Source of the DNA: Megamerina dolium
Taxonomy: Eukaryota; Arthropoda; Insecta; Diptera; Megamerinidae
Direction: 5' to 3'
DNA length: 64,000 nt
Assembly: GCA_963854835.1 (NCBI GenBank)
Contig: OY978526.1
Location: 72,760,418 to 72,824,417, forward strand
Position 1 is the stretch's first letter. Every line of letters begins with the position of its first letter. This document shows positions 23,586 to 38,500 of this stretch, piece by piece. A model generated the notes under the pieces. The model ran no database searches and had not been told where the DNA came from. It saw only the letters and a list, made by a program, of their open reading frames with translations. A program made the position numbers and the translations under genes.

Positions 23586-26500
23586 CTTTAATGAATATAC
23601 ACATTTTCAAAATGAGCAACAATTTAATGGCAACATTTAATGTACATATGTATGTTGTTATGCATGTAAAGCAATAATGAGGATGACAAAAAATGCAGGA
23701 AAGAGAGAGAGAGAGAGAGAGACAAAACAAAACATATTATTAGGGCATGCTTAAAAGGAAATGATTAATCATTTACTCACCATTATTTAGATCAGCTACA
23801 TTGGATGGTGTATTGTTGTGGTTGTTGGTAGCATTATTATTGTTGTTGTTGTTGTTGTTGTTATGTGCACTTTTTGATGCCTTATCAGATTTGCTACCTT
23901 TTGGTTTGCGTTTACGTGTCTGTAAGACAGAATCAAAACGAAAAAGACAAAATTGAAAAATATTTCAAAATCAATTAAATGCAATTAAGACAAATACATT
24001 GGTGGAAATTCGTATAAAGTCAAAAAATCTTATGAAGAAATTTTTTTCAATACCATCAGCCCCTGTTTCTAATCGATAAAGATTGTGAATGGTGATTCAT
24101 TGTTGAATGGCTATGAAAGCATTTTCGTTTTTGGTTATACTCAATCATAAGCATGTGTTTTATAAGACATTTTTGCTTACACAAGATGGAAATTCATATA
24201 AATTTGTTGTAATTTTTTTTATAAATGACAACATAAAAACATATTTATATACTTTTTTTTTTTGTTAATACAAAATAGAGTACTTTTTTCGAATTTTGTA
24301 TTGTTTATTTTTTTTTTCAATTTTTTCAATATTTTCAAGCTCCAAAAAGCCTATAATTTGCGACTACGCTTTTGTACAAGTAAAGTTAGCCACAAAAATA
24401 AACAGATCTCAAACAAACAAGCTTTTTACACAAAAATCTTGTAAATTTCATTCTTTGGTTCAAAAAAAAAAAAAAAAAAGACCCTAACCTTCGAATATGA
24501 TAAATTCTGAAAGAAAAAAAGTTGATATTTCGTAAATATTTAAATTTTACACTACTTAACGCAGAACTGTGAATTTTGTGGATTTGAAGGATGTGTCTTG
24601 CAAAAACATATATTCTGTGTTACGCAATTTTTGCCTAACTAATGGTTAACTAAGCGCTGTGGTAAAATATTGTTAGTTTAACTAATGCCATTAGTTAATC
24701 GAAATTTGTCGATTTTAAAAATGTGGATTGCAAAATCATATGTTTTGTGCTTATCAATTGTTGCTTAACTAATGGTTAACCAATAGGTTTGAGTAAAGGT
24801 TAAGCAAATACTGGGAATTACTTTAACTATTGTCATCAATCGATAACTAGTACGATAACAATTTACCCAAAAACATCGGTCATTGCTCCAATAGTGGAGC
24901 TCAAAATACTTAATTCTGAGACAAATAGACTTATCATTGTGACGGCTGAGAAGATTAATAACAGATTGGGTTGTTCTTGAAATTAACATGACATCAGTTT
25001 ACATTATGAGCATTATGGCTTAATTACGAGCACGTTTGAATAGCCTTACGAAGTTTTTTTTGAATGCAGAAATTTAAATTTGAAGAGGAAATGATTCGAG
25101 CTGGAAACTAAGTAATAAGTCTTATAAAATTCCTAATAATTTTTTAATTAACTTGAACCTTCCTTCCCTCTTTTTGAGATTATGGTCCCGAAAAATGTTT
25201 GTTATTTGGGGAGCTCCCTACTCGCCTTCCACACCTATGCTTCAATGAGGAATACCTTTCCCGTAGACATTATATAGTTCTTTTTCGAACATTTTTTAGA
25301 ACAAAAATTCTTTACTGCTTTTACCATATTCAATTATGAATAGAAAAGGAACTTTTTATTCGGCAAAAATGATCAGCAAGGCACTCTTCTTTAGAATTAT
25401 ACCATGGGTACTAATCTGTTGCAAATGAAAATATTTAAATTGTTGAACTGTGATATTTACAATATAAATTTGCAATTTTTGATGGTTCAGTTTATATAAA
25501 TTTCCATTTTCTTATGAAGTTTTTAATGAGAATTCCAAAAAAAAAAGATTTTTGGTTCTGGAACTATTATAATTCAAAATATATTTATATTGTAATAATT
25601 TAAAGTATTTAAAAGAAATATTTTTGAATAAATGACATTGAATTCAAAGAATATATTGCGTGAGTTTATAAACATTTCCAACACTGTAAATAAATCTTAC
25701 CTGTATGGTGTCTTTTTTCATAGTCAATGGACGTTTCACGTTGTGCAATTTATAATATAGTCCACAGGCATTACAAACAGGTTCGCCATTGGGATTACGT
25801 CGCCACAATGATGTGTGGCTGGTGAGACAATTCGAACAGGATAGACCAGCACGTCGGGAGGCGCTCTGTAAAATAAATACAGCGTAAGGAGGCAGGTAAA
25901 TAAAAGTGGACACAATTATTTAGGTATGAATTTGTCACTAGCCAAAAGGAATATTAATTTTTAGATTTTTTTGAAATTTCTAGAACATAAATTAAAACAA
26001 GTGACAAATTGAAATAATCAGAGTTGTCATAGAATTTGAACGATTGAGCAATTTCGCATAATTTATTATACAATTCGAACATGAGATCGAATCAATTTCG
26101 ACAACAATCGAATTCTATGATAAGACTAAATTTCTGGATATTATTCCTTTTGACTAGCGATTTATATATGAAATATATAGAACAAAATTTTTGAATTTCA
26201 ATACAATTTACATATGGAAATGTATTTATGTGTATGTATGTTGATCACCTACCAATCTGCGCGAACTTGAACGACTAACATGCTCCTCGGTAGCCGCTGT
26301 TGCCGGCCGACTTGGCACAAACGGATTGTAGTTCTTATAGAAATCCCCGCCTGATTCAGCGGCCACTGCAATAATTATGTATGAATTATTAATTTTTGGT
26401 TTGTTAGTGATTGGAGTGAAGTTTTTGATTTTTTTTTTCTTGTACTTGCTATTTTATTTTAAGCTACAATATTTAAAATTACATAGTTGCAAGCCAAAAC

Positions 26501-29500
26501 AAAACAAACAAAAAAAAAATACACAACAAAAATAATCAGAAAAGAAAAGAAAAAGTAAAAATTAAAACAAACGCCTAAAATATGCATTACTTAAAAAGAG
26601 AGCGTGCAAATTTTAGTTCTAGTTTTAGTATTATTTTTGTTTTTTTCGTTGTTTTTTATTTTATAATAAATTCAATTAATTCTTTTCTAGTTTTTCTAAT
26701 TTTTAGAAAATAAGCGAGAACATTGATATGACGGCGGATTTCTATAAGATTACATTTATTCATTATTTTTCTTCTTCTTTCACAAATATCCTCAATAATA
26801 ATATTTTCTTCTAATATAATATTTCAAAAATTTTGTTCCACATGTTTTTCAATAATTATGGTAGAGCATTTTCCAATTGAGAATGATCAAAATTAAAATC
26901 AAACAAACAAAAGAAATGAACAAGAAACATTTAGTTAGTTACCAATCTTCTAGGCTGTTTTATTAACGGACGATTCATTCCGTTCATTTTATGATAAAGA
27001 CCGCACGCATTGCATAAATAATGTCCGGTATTATCACGTCGCCATAATGGAGTTGAAATCGCACCACAATTGACACATTCTCGCCCCTCAGTGAAAAAAT
27101 CCGCATCGAAAAATGCTTCAAAATTTATAAAAATCAATTGATCATCATTAAATTCGGTATACTTTTCTTTTGTTTTTCAACAAATTTATTTTTTTTTTTT
27201 CAATATTTTATTATCTTTTGTGTGGTGTAATTTGTGTGTACGAATAGTATTTTTTTGTATTATATAAATATTTGTTCAATATTCTATTTTGAAAAAAAAA
27301 TTAATTGAATTTATTATAAAAAAAGAATAATTTATATAAATTAATATTATATCTATTAAATACTTATATTATATAGGTATTATTAATTATTTAAAGCAAA
27401 TAATACTAGATACATTCACACGCAACATTCGCCAGCAACATCGAATGTTTTCTGGAGAGAAGAAATTTTATAAACAAATTTGCAATTGAAACTTTTAGAA
27501 TCATTTTATCAAGATGTTGATAGAGACATGTTGCATTGTTTCCTAAGTGATAAAACTAAGTACCTATTCAAGCGTAACGGATTTTTATTTTTCAAAGCAA
27601 TAAATTAAACATGATAGCAGATTTCACATTAAACCAAACAACTAATATAATTGTCAAACACATGCAACATCAATTCTTTTCAAAAACTAAAAACTATCAA
27701 GAAGCATTTTTAGAAAGATTTCTAAAAACTACATTTATTATTGTATATTTATTGTATTTGGATTGTCACTCAATTTCTCAATTTTCATGAAGAAAAGAAA
27801 GTCAAATTTAAATTTCCATCAGAAGAAACATAATATCAATATATTGTTAGAGATATGCTACGATGCAATTTAAACTTCTTTGAAAAGCAACATCTTGTCA
27901 ACATGTTTTTGGAGATATGTTGCAATGCTTGTTGCAACGTAATAAAACTGAGTATCGATGCTTTCACAGTAAATATCCACTGAAGTTTAACATATTTTTC
28001 ACAACAATTAATTTTGTATGGCAAAAGAATTCTTATGAAATCGTATAGAGTCCAAGCTAGATACATGTTGTAATGCTTTCACATAATCAATAATTTTGCA
28101 TTGATTATCTAGTGTAATTTCATATATTTTTGGCATCAATAAATGATGTATGGCATCCGATTTTACGTGGTATCAAACATTGTACATTGTCAGATACATG
28201 TTGCAATAAAATTGAGTACCTATGCTTTCAGGAAACAAAAGGCTACCTTTTCCCTAGCAATTTAATACAGATTTAAAAAAAAAAAACAACTTTATTTTAT
28301 TCAAATTGTGTATCAATTTCAATAAACTATCCATGTGCATGAAATAATTTACCATTTAAAGTTTGATCAAAGAAGAAACATGTTATCAACATATTGTGTG
28401 ATACATGTTGCGAAGTTGTTTATGTGACTGATACTAATTTGAGTAACTGTTCCTTCACAATGAAAGAAAGAAACAATATCCTGAAAATCGATTGCATTCA
28501 TTTCATACAACTGAGTAGCCATTCTTGCGCATTGAAATTTCACAAAAATATCTTACAGCAAATAAATTTTATACAGCAACAGATTTCACGCGAAATTTTA
28601 ATCTTAATCTTAACCGTTCAACTCTAAAGAAAGAAATTATTATTCTAATAATTTTTTCATACAGATAAGTAAAGTAGTATGAAGAAATATGAGAACAGCA
28701 GCATGGTCAGACATTTTTGGGATTTTCCAGAATACTATATTCATAACATTTGGCAGATTCACTAATACGATCAACCCTTTTATATGGGCGAGTCGACATA
28801 TCGTTATGTGTACAAATATGCAGTACAATATAAATGAGTGCAATAAAATTATGGCGCCCTTATGGCGAGCGTATAATATGATTAACGTACTTTGTACGTA
28901 GTTTTTACTATAAAAATATCCTTTTGCACATATATTCCATAGCCATGGTACTATGCATAGTAGAAGTAGTTATAATAGGATTTTTGTAAATAAATTGCTT
29001 TCAGAAAATACCGCAGTAGAAACTATACCAATAACCACCAAATGCTAATGAATGTTATTGTTTACCAAGGAGAAATTTTCATATACACAAAGAATTGCGT
29101 TTACACAGGTTCTGCAAATAGACCACAGACCGACAGAGGGACAAACATACAAGCATGCGTACACACAACGTGCACATGTGCGTCGTATGTATACATTTGT
29201 TATTGGAATTCTTATTCTACTTACTCACATTTAAATAGTCGAAATCTTTTAAATCTTCATTTGTTGACAAACATGCGTGTTATATTCATTTACGCAAGGA
29301 TATGTGAAAGGATATTCACAAATTAAATGTACAAATATTTATAAGGTGGAATATATTGAACAACAACAAAAATCTTGTGAAGCCACACGCACACAAATCT
29401 AAGCAATCTAAATTTTCAAAATTTTATAAGCAAAAATATTCATTCATTTTTGGTCGCTAGATAGTCTTAAGGAGGAATGCATCCATGCATGCCAAAAGGC

Positions 29501-32500
29501 CTCAAAAATTATCTTTTTGATTATTGATTTGATTATGATTTTTCAAATTTTTGAAACTAAAATCTCCTATAAATTACCTTATTTCACTATTTTATTATGA
29601 TTTTTAAAGTATTTCGAGCTAAAATCTACTAAATATAACATTTTTAAACTATTTTTTGATGTGAATCATGTGGTTTTGAACTGAGATCTTCTAAATATTA
29701 CCTGATTTAATTATTTTATGATGATTTTCATTTTTAAATTAGTTCATGATGATTTTTATATAATTTGTTGTTAATATTGATGATTTTTAAAATGTTTTGA
29801 GCTGAAATCCCTTAAAGACTAATCGATTTAATTATTTTATGATAATATTTAAAGTACTTTGAGCTGAAATCTCCTAAAAATTTCATTTTTAAGTTAGTTC
29901 ATAATGATTTTCAAAATATTTCTAGCTGAAATCTTCTAAAAATATAAATTCTTGTTAATTTTTGAAGATTTTCAAAATGTTTTGAACTGAAATCTCTAAA
30001 AGACTAAATAATTAAATTATTTTATGATGATTTTTAAAGTACTTTGAGCTGACGTCTCCTAAGAATTACATTTTTAAATTACTTTATGGTGATTAAAAAA
30101 AAAATATTTCGCGCTGAAATTATCTAAAAATTTAATTTTACATTACTTTATGATGAATTTCAAAGTATTTCGAGCTGAAGTTTTCTGAGAAATCACATTT
30201 TTTATTATGATTTTTCTTATGATTTTCAAAATATTTCGAACTAAAATATCATCAAAATTACCTTTTCTTTTGATGCAAATTTAAAAAAAATATAGTATGC
30301 AAATCTTAATAATATTTGAATTTTTATTATTTCATTATTCAAAATATTATTGGAAGTAAATAGCAGGATTTCATGAGTTGGGAAGGTGTAACTTAATGTA
30401 GAATTGAACTGATAAAATTTGTTCATACCATAAACAATTTCTTCACTTTAAAGATTCACATCAAAATGTATCACATTAAATATACGTTTAAGAGGAATAA
30501 TCGCATGTGATACGTGGAAATTGGCTTTCATCTCTGTTTCATCCAAAGTGTACACTAAAGATGAATGACGAAATATAAATACTCATTTTAAACTTTTGAT
30601 GAAGCAGTCGCTCCACAAACTGAAGATTCATCTAGAGTGAAGGCGAAGGTAGAAAAGTGTAAAAAAGAGATCCGTTCATTTTGGTCTCATTCACTAATTA
30701 GTGAAAAGTGGTGATGAAACCACAGAGCTGTATCAAATTACTTACAAGTATTTTCAAATTTCAGTGAGATTATTGTGTATGATTTTACTCTACGTGATTC
30801 ACTTTGGATGTACATCAAAAGTAATACAATGTAAATTGTAGTGACAATGACACTTTATAAATTATATTCGTAATTCCGACGACATAATCGAACATATGTA
30901 TCATGTGTTTATGTACTGTGTATATTTTAAAATATTATTATTTTTTATTTCAAAATAGATTCCATTAGACTCGGCATTTCACAGGACTGGGTTTTGCATT
31001 CATTAATTTTTGATGTTGGGTTTTGATGATGTCATGTTTTCAGGCTGTCGGAATTTAGTTTTCAGTTTCGGGAATACAAAGAATAGTTACTTGATGGTAG
31101 ATTAGGGAAATGTAGAGAGGTTTTGATGACAAAAATCTGTGTTTTCATAAAAAACTTAAGTTTTGCACTTTGATCGATTGTATTTTTACAACACATGCTT
31201 TTAGATGGTTCAATGAAGACATAGACGAAATTTGAAGATTTCTTTGGAAAGATTTGGAACAAAGTGATGACTAACTCTATTTTCAGCTGCCATTTGGCAG
31301 GAAGACTGAAAGAAATACTATAGATATCACCGGTCTCTTTTGGCGTCAGTTTTCTTTTTTTTTTTTTTTTTTTTGGAATCTGCATGGAATTTTATGCGTC
31401 TATTATTCTGAAAAAAGAAATTGAAATTGGACGAAGATTATGGAGACATTATTGAACCATTTAAATAAAGAATTTAAGAAAAAATGCGATTTTTGGTGAG
31501 AAAAAAATTCTGTTTTTCAAAATTCCATGTAATATTGAATGAATTGACTCTTCAATTATCATATTCATCAGATTTGACTGATAGAGAAACTACGTTATCC
31601 AAGTTGACACAAGGTGTCTATTATCAATAAATTTTTCATATACTAAATCCACTACATATTCTACTTTACAGTACTACTTAGTACAATAATTTTAAAATGA
31701 ACTACCGATATCGTTATGATTTAGCTGCCTACTACTACGTAAATATACTCAATCAACCTATTTACTTCTTACAGTTATTAAACTCACTTGCTGACAACGA
31801 TGCTGATGCAGACAAATGGGCCGCTGCTGCAGCAACTAAACCAGCCGCTGCTGGTCCATCTGTTACATTACAATTACGTCCGTTGATGTTGCGCATCACA
31901 TTTGTATTACTGTTGAGGGCACCATTCAATGCTGCGCTAGTAACTACCGATGTGGGTGCAAAACTAATTGCCTCATAATGACCAGGCCAAGCATCGTTCT
32001 GCGAAAAGGAGAATTGGTTTGGAAAGAACTGAGAATTGCATGCAACGCGTAATGACGTAATGTAATGAAAAACTTACGTGTGCACGATAATTTGCCAATG
32101 ACGTGTAACGATCTGCGGCGCCATTGCCACTTGTTGTACTGTTTGCATTCGATACGCCAACAACATTGCCACCATAGCTGGATGAAACGATACGCTGGAA
32201 TGCTGGCAATGCTCCACCGTTACCACCGCCTCCGCTACCTCCACCACCACCACCAACACCACTGCCACTACTATTACTTTTAGGCGAACCATAATCATCA
32301 TTCACAATGGAATTTGAACCGGAACCACCAATACCGCTAACTGCTGCCGTTGCAGCAGCTACTGCAGCAGCTGCTGTAGCAGCAGATGTCAACGTATGTG
32401 TAGCTCCTGGCGTTGTTGATGCTGATGTACTATTGTTGATGTTGTGTTGTGTTGGCGTTAACGGTGGTGGTGGTGTAATTGATCCAACACCCCCCAGTCC

Positions 32501-35500
32501 TGATTGCATACCATATTGCATACCATTGGCAGCCGATGTCAACAGTGGTCCGGCATAGACGGAACTAGAATATTCAAGTATATGGCAAATAAATTAGTCG
32601 TAAGTAAGTAAGTTGATAATAATGGGAAGAGGAGATAATTGACGCATGAAACTCTTATTGATTAATTACATTTTCAGTCCAAAAACAATTTTTTTTTCTT
32701 ATACAAAATTTGACTTTTAGATTAAAAAATATGCATTTGTGAATACAAAAATTCTTCATAACAATAAATTGTTTCGCATTTTTTTCTACTGATAACACTC
32801 AATAAATAAGGAAAACATAACATAGCGAAAGTAACAAAGATAGACAGATTATAAATATTTTAATACTAGAACTGTCAGAAATGTCAAAATGAGCTAATGT
32901 ATTTGACGCAATATTTTCCAAATTTTTAGTTCATATGCATGATTAACAAAAAAAAAAAAAAATTCAGTTACGCTTTCCGCATATACACCATATTGCTCTA
33001 AGATTTGTACACGTGTGACGTCATTTTAATTTAAAAAGAAAAGAATTTATGGGAAACCACAGCCATAATATTAAGTATCTATAAAACGAAATTCTAGCAG
33101 GGTTGTATATAAAATACAGCTCATCCTCTCTTTTTTGGAAAAAATTATCCCAAGGAAATTTCCAAAATCCTCAAATACAAAATTCTTAAATGCAAAATAT
33201 ACAATGTGATTTTATTTCTAAGCAATCATGAATCAAAGGATATTTTGTCATTGACAGTTCCTTTCAACTCAAAATTTTGACTACCAGTCTGGAATATACC
33301 TTCGTGGAACGAAATGTGGGATTCATTACGCTTGAAAAAGTTTGGCAAATATGGCAAACTGAGGAATGAATGTACGTACTCAGTTGATATATTTTTGTAC
33401 TTGGGAGTGCTCAAACCGAATTTTTTCATTCATGTCCTATATAGTGTTTAGAGAAGTGTTTCTAAACCTGATGACGTAACAAGTGCACATTCTCAGTATA
33501 TATTTTTTAAAACTTAGGATTGCGCAAACTTATTTTCTCTTTATTGGATGTTTACTTGTGTTAGTTTTTTTTTGCTTTTAATTGACAGTTTTAGTATTGG
33601 AATAAATTAAGTTTTGAAATTTTTTATTTGTTTAAAATTATACATATACGTACAGAAATAATTACCTATAACAATAATTCTTCAAATACATGTTGTTATA
33701 ATTCGAAAAGAACATTCTTTTTTTTTTTTTTTTTTCTTCAGAAATTTCCGTTCTTCTTATATTTTGATTAACACTTGTAATGTCTTATTTTTGTATTCTT
33801 CAATTTAATTTCTTTTATTTTGTAAAATTAAATTATATTGTAAATTTTTAATATTTTAGTATTTAAATAAAATTAAAAATATATTCGATATTTGTGCGCG
33901 AATTTGTTTGATTGCTCATTTTTATTGTCATTATTAGATTTTCGTGCATGTAAGAGGCAAACAATATATATTAAATTCGAAGAGTTTGGATTTTTTAATT
34001 CAATCTCATTTTAGAATTTATTTGCGTGAATTATTTTTCAATATAATGAAAAAGTAAATGTAAATTTCGTGATCTTCAAGTTATTTTGATTTTAAACAAT
34101 AACTTTTTAAATGAATTGTCAATTCAATTTCGAACGAAAGTGAAAGTCCGAATATGGCTGTATATCTTTAAATATAAGATTTCTTTTTCTTTGAAATTTT
34201 TAATTAACTATTTTTTCAACTTAAAAGTGTGTCGAACTCTTGAAAATTATGTAAACAAATCTGTGGCTCTGAAACAAATCAAATTTAATTAATCTACAAA
34301 ATCATCTCACTTCATAATCGCCACATTCTCTCTCCATCGTAAACTAAAGTGAGATCGGAAGAAAACGATTATTTTAATGTTTTGTTTATAAAAGTGTCTC
34401 TTTACCATTCTTAAGGGGCATCAATTTAACTACAACAACAACAATCATCATCAACATCGTAAAAAAAATAACCAGACCACCAACGACTAATATTGGCAAT
34501 AGTACGAGCGTGACGTCGATTGGAAGTAAGTTCGACCAAATTGTGGACATGAGCAACATACCAAAAGACAGAATAAAAAGACTATTGATGTTCAATTTGA
34601 AAGATGTATATAAACAAATGTAATCTGTGCTGCCAGAGTGCGACATTTCGTACAAAAATCACCCATTTCGAATAAGTTTATGAAAAAAATGTTGAGGAAC
34701 AAAAATGGAAAAAATAAAAAAAGCAAAACGAAACAGAAAATTGTCTTAAAGAATTGTCTAACAATACTCGATCGAACTTAATACGGAAGGGAAACAAATG
34801 AGAAACATATTTTAAATTCAATGGTACATTGAAAATCAAACTTCAATTCACTGAGTAGACAAATCATACAATATATTGCAAAACTGTATTTATGTTTATA
34901 AAAAAAAAAGCACACAGACAGACACACGCAAAGAATAAGACGAAGAAGAAAAGCACACAACAAATCAATATTATGATTTATTTTTCTTTGATCAAGATTT
35001 CGTATTACAGCACTTCAAAATAAATAAATAAGTCAACAAATAAATAAATAAATAAATAAATAAATATGTATATGCAAAACATGTTTTAAGCTTCTGTTCA
35101 ATGTTTCACTTAGTTTCTCCTCCTCACTAATTGATGATTATTTACAAATATCGAGCTACAGTAGCCAACTTCAATATTTTACTACTGCATATATTGCACA
35201 TAGTATGAGTATATACATTGTTGCTCCACATGAGTATGTTTATAAACAAATTATGTATATGCGATTGATGTTGATATGCATAGAATGTGTGAATGAAGCG
35301 ATACATACACTTGTATTGAAATTGTATGCAAATTTATTTATGATGATTTTCTATGTGTGTCCATTTCATCAATGAATGATTGAAGGAAGAAAAATTGCGA
35401 AAAATTTATGGGAATGATGTTGACACAAAATCGTCGATGCCAGATATAATGTTATCGAACTGAAATTGCTATTGTGGAGTTTGTCTGATCATAGTATGAG

Positions 35501-38500
35501 TATACTGGAAAATGGGTGAAATCGAATGAAAGCAACGCCTACCTCCCATACAGAAGTAAGTTGTAGAATAGGTGTTTTCACAATTTGGATGAAAAAATAT
35601 AATGTTATCGAACTAAAATAAAGGTTTGTGCAGTTCGTTTGATCACAGAATGCATATGGTGGAAAATTGATGAAATCTGATAAAGAACCAAACCTACCTC
35701 CCATACAGAAGTAGGTTGTTGAAAGTTTGTATAGGAATTTTTCATGCGAAAATATAACATTATCTAACTGAAATTGGGTTTCTGCAGTTCATCTAATCAC
35801 AGTATCGTTATATTAAGAAAATATGTGAATTCGGGTAAAAAGCACAACTACCTTCCATACAAAAGTAGGTTGTTGAATGTGTATTTTCACTTGTTGTGTG
35901 CGAAAATATGAAGTTATCAAACTAAAACTCGGTACATACAATTATATTTATTAGCGAATGGATTGTTTCGAAAATGGGTATAATCGGATAAAAAATACGT
36001 TCACCTCTCATATAAAACTATTTGTTCTAAATACGTTTTTACACTTTGCAAGCGAAAATATAAAGTAATCAAGTTGAAACTTGGTACACATTATTGTTTT
36101 TGCTAATGAATGGACAAGTGTAAAACTGGATGGAAACTGATGAAAAGTTCGTCTACCTCCCATACAAATTAGATTGTTGAATATGTGTTTTTACACTTTT
36201 CGCGCAAAAATATGAAGTTATCAAGCTGGAACTTGCAATAATATCACAACTTTTCGTAAAGAATGATTATGTTGAAAAATGAATGGAATCGGATGAAAAA
36301 TAAGCCTAGCTCCCATACAAAAGTACGTTGTTAAATGTGTATTTCTGCACTTTTCGCACAAAAATATGTCATTATGATGTTTGGAAACATGGTAAGTGCA
36401 ATTATATTTACTAATTAATAGATATATTCAAAAATTGACTGAATCGGGTGTAAACCACGACTATCTCTCATACAAAAGTTGGTTGTTCAACGTGTGTTTT
36501 TACACTATGCACAAGAAAAAATTAAATTATCACTCTGAAACTTGGTACATACTATTATAATTGCTATAAATAAAAACCACGGCATTACTCTAATACAAAA
36601 GTTGAATTATATATGCATAATTGGTATTTTCAATATTCCAGTCAACATTGGCATGTGTAATATGTTGAGCTTATTCAACACTTTAAAATTTTCTTTTACT
36701 CGAAATTTATATTAAAATTATAAATAAAAATGTTTTTTCAGTTTTCCACATTTATTATTTTTTTTTTTTTTTTGTGCATTAAAATCATATTATTGTGAAT
36801 ATTTTCAAATATGTTGCACTGTAAAAAAAAATAAAAAAAAAAAACAATTAACACCCACGCACACAAAGACGCACAATACTAGATATTTGTTGTTTGCTTT
36901 TTTATGATTTACAATATTGAAAAGGAAACTTTCAACAGTCACAGCGCACGCGTGTCTGCATAATGAAGTCAACTTTTTGAAAATAAAAATTCGAAAATGT
37001 TACAACGAATTTGAAAATATGTAATAAAAATCCAAGTAAATAGGTAAAAAAAAAAAAATGCAAACAAAAAAATTAGAAAACAAACAAAAAATCAAAACAA
37101 TGTGTTGACACAAATGCAATAAAACGTTTGCTGTTGGTTAACTGACACTGTTGACACTGAACTAAATGAACCAACACACTGTGAATGATTAGTAGGTGCT
37201 ACACACAAAACAATTAAGACAATATTAGGTCTCTTGGGTAGATCGCACCAAATCATTGTCTCATCGTTTGTTGTCAAATGACCATCGCACAACCACAAGA
37301 ATGCAGCAGCAGCAGCAGCAGCAGCAACAACCGATAAGCATTGGCTAAGGCAAAGTTAATCAAGTGTCAATTATGTAGAGAGCCATGATGGTTCACATTC
37401 GACATACGGCACAGATGTTCAAGAATATGAAGAATATAATTTTTGTTTTTGTTTTATTTTTGAAACAATTCAATATCGCCGGATATATGGAGATTCGGTT
37501 ATGGACTGCGCACGCTTTAGAATGCATAATTCAATACTAAACTGAATTGCAATCAGTTGATTCGAAAAAATATCACCACACACACACACACACACACACA
37601 CCAACTCGAAAGCTCTCATACAAATCAAATGCCATTGTTAAATTGATATTAAAGTAGCAATCTCACAACAAGAAGAACAACAACAACAACAATACACTGA
37701 CTGCCATACGTGTCTTGGAGTGATAATTCTTATTCACTCTCACTTTCAATCTGACCAAATGTAGCTGTCGCTTTTACACTTGAGCTCAGCTCAGCTGTTT
37801 GAACATTCTTAGGTGTTGTTATTGTTGTTGTTGTGTGTTGTTATCGCTATTAAGTATTATTTATTGAATAATTAAATAATATACAAATGCACATACATAC
37901 ATGGTATCTTTTTTCTGTGATAACCATACACACACACACACACACATACTCGTAAGTATTGCCATTCTGTATATAGGAAGTTTGGCACACGAATCATGTA
38001 TTTTTTTTTTCTTCATTCTTATTATATTATTGTTTATAATAGTTTTTTTTTTTTTAATTTTTCTGTTGTATCGAATTTTATATTTCTTCTTCTTTTTGCT
38101 CGGTTTCAAGAGATATATATTAAAACTCAGAAAACAACAAAAAAATAACAAAGAAAAGAAAAAAATGATGTATTATTGTTTGCACGCGAATTTACTTATA
38201 GCACACTTAACGTGAGAGCACAAACAGTGCAGGTGAGTATTTATGTATTATTGTATTTTTTTGTTTATAAACATGCATATAAACATACATGCATACAAAC
38301 ATTGAAAGCAATATGTATATCGTATTATCATATCATATATACAAACTATATTATGTTAAGAAATCGGTCAAAAGTCACATACATTAATTTCAGCTGTTAC
38401 TTAGATGCAAGCACATCAGCAAAAATAACACTTTTTTATTTTTTTTTAGATTGAAATCATACAATTTCTTTAATATTTCTGCTACAATAATTTCTGTTTG

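Larger units (their letters stand above)
27116..31787 (-). other. srp intron 3 with degenerate repeats
   Basis: This 4.7-kb intron separates exon 3 from exon 4A. It contains a tandem array of about 62 bp (29.5-30.3 kb), a looser repeated region (27.45-28.45 kb), and about 1.2 kb beside exon 3 in which I see no gene. Small frames on both strands are short and without recognisable motifs. Confidence 0.7.

Noticed and set aside
30540..30815. Inverted ATCCAAAGTG motifs as ends of a MITE
   Set aside because: Only about ten bases match and the flanks do not pair; likely chance.
31697..31978. Plus-strand 93-codon frame opposite srp exon 3
   Set aside because: Covers the alanine-rich complement of exon 3; the minus strand has matching splice sites and phase.
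35440..36600. CRISPR-like array
   Set aside because: The regular 153-bp period comes from whole-unit tandem repetition with no short conserved repeats separated by unique spacers, and this is animal DNA.
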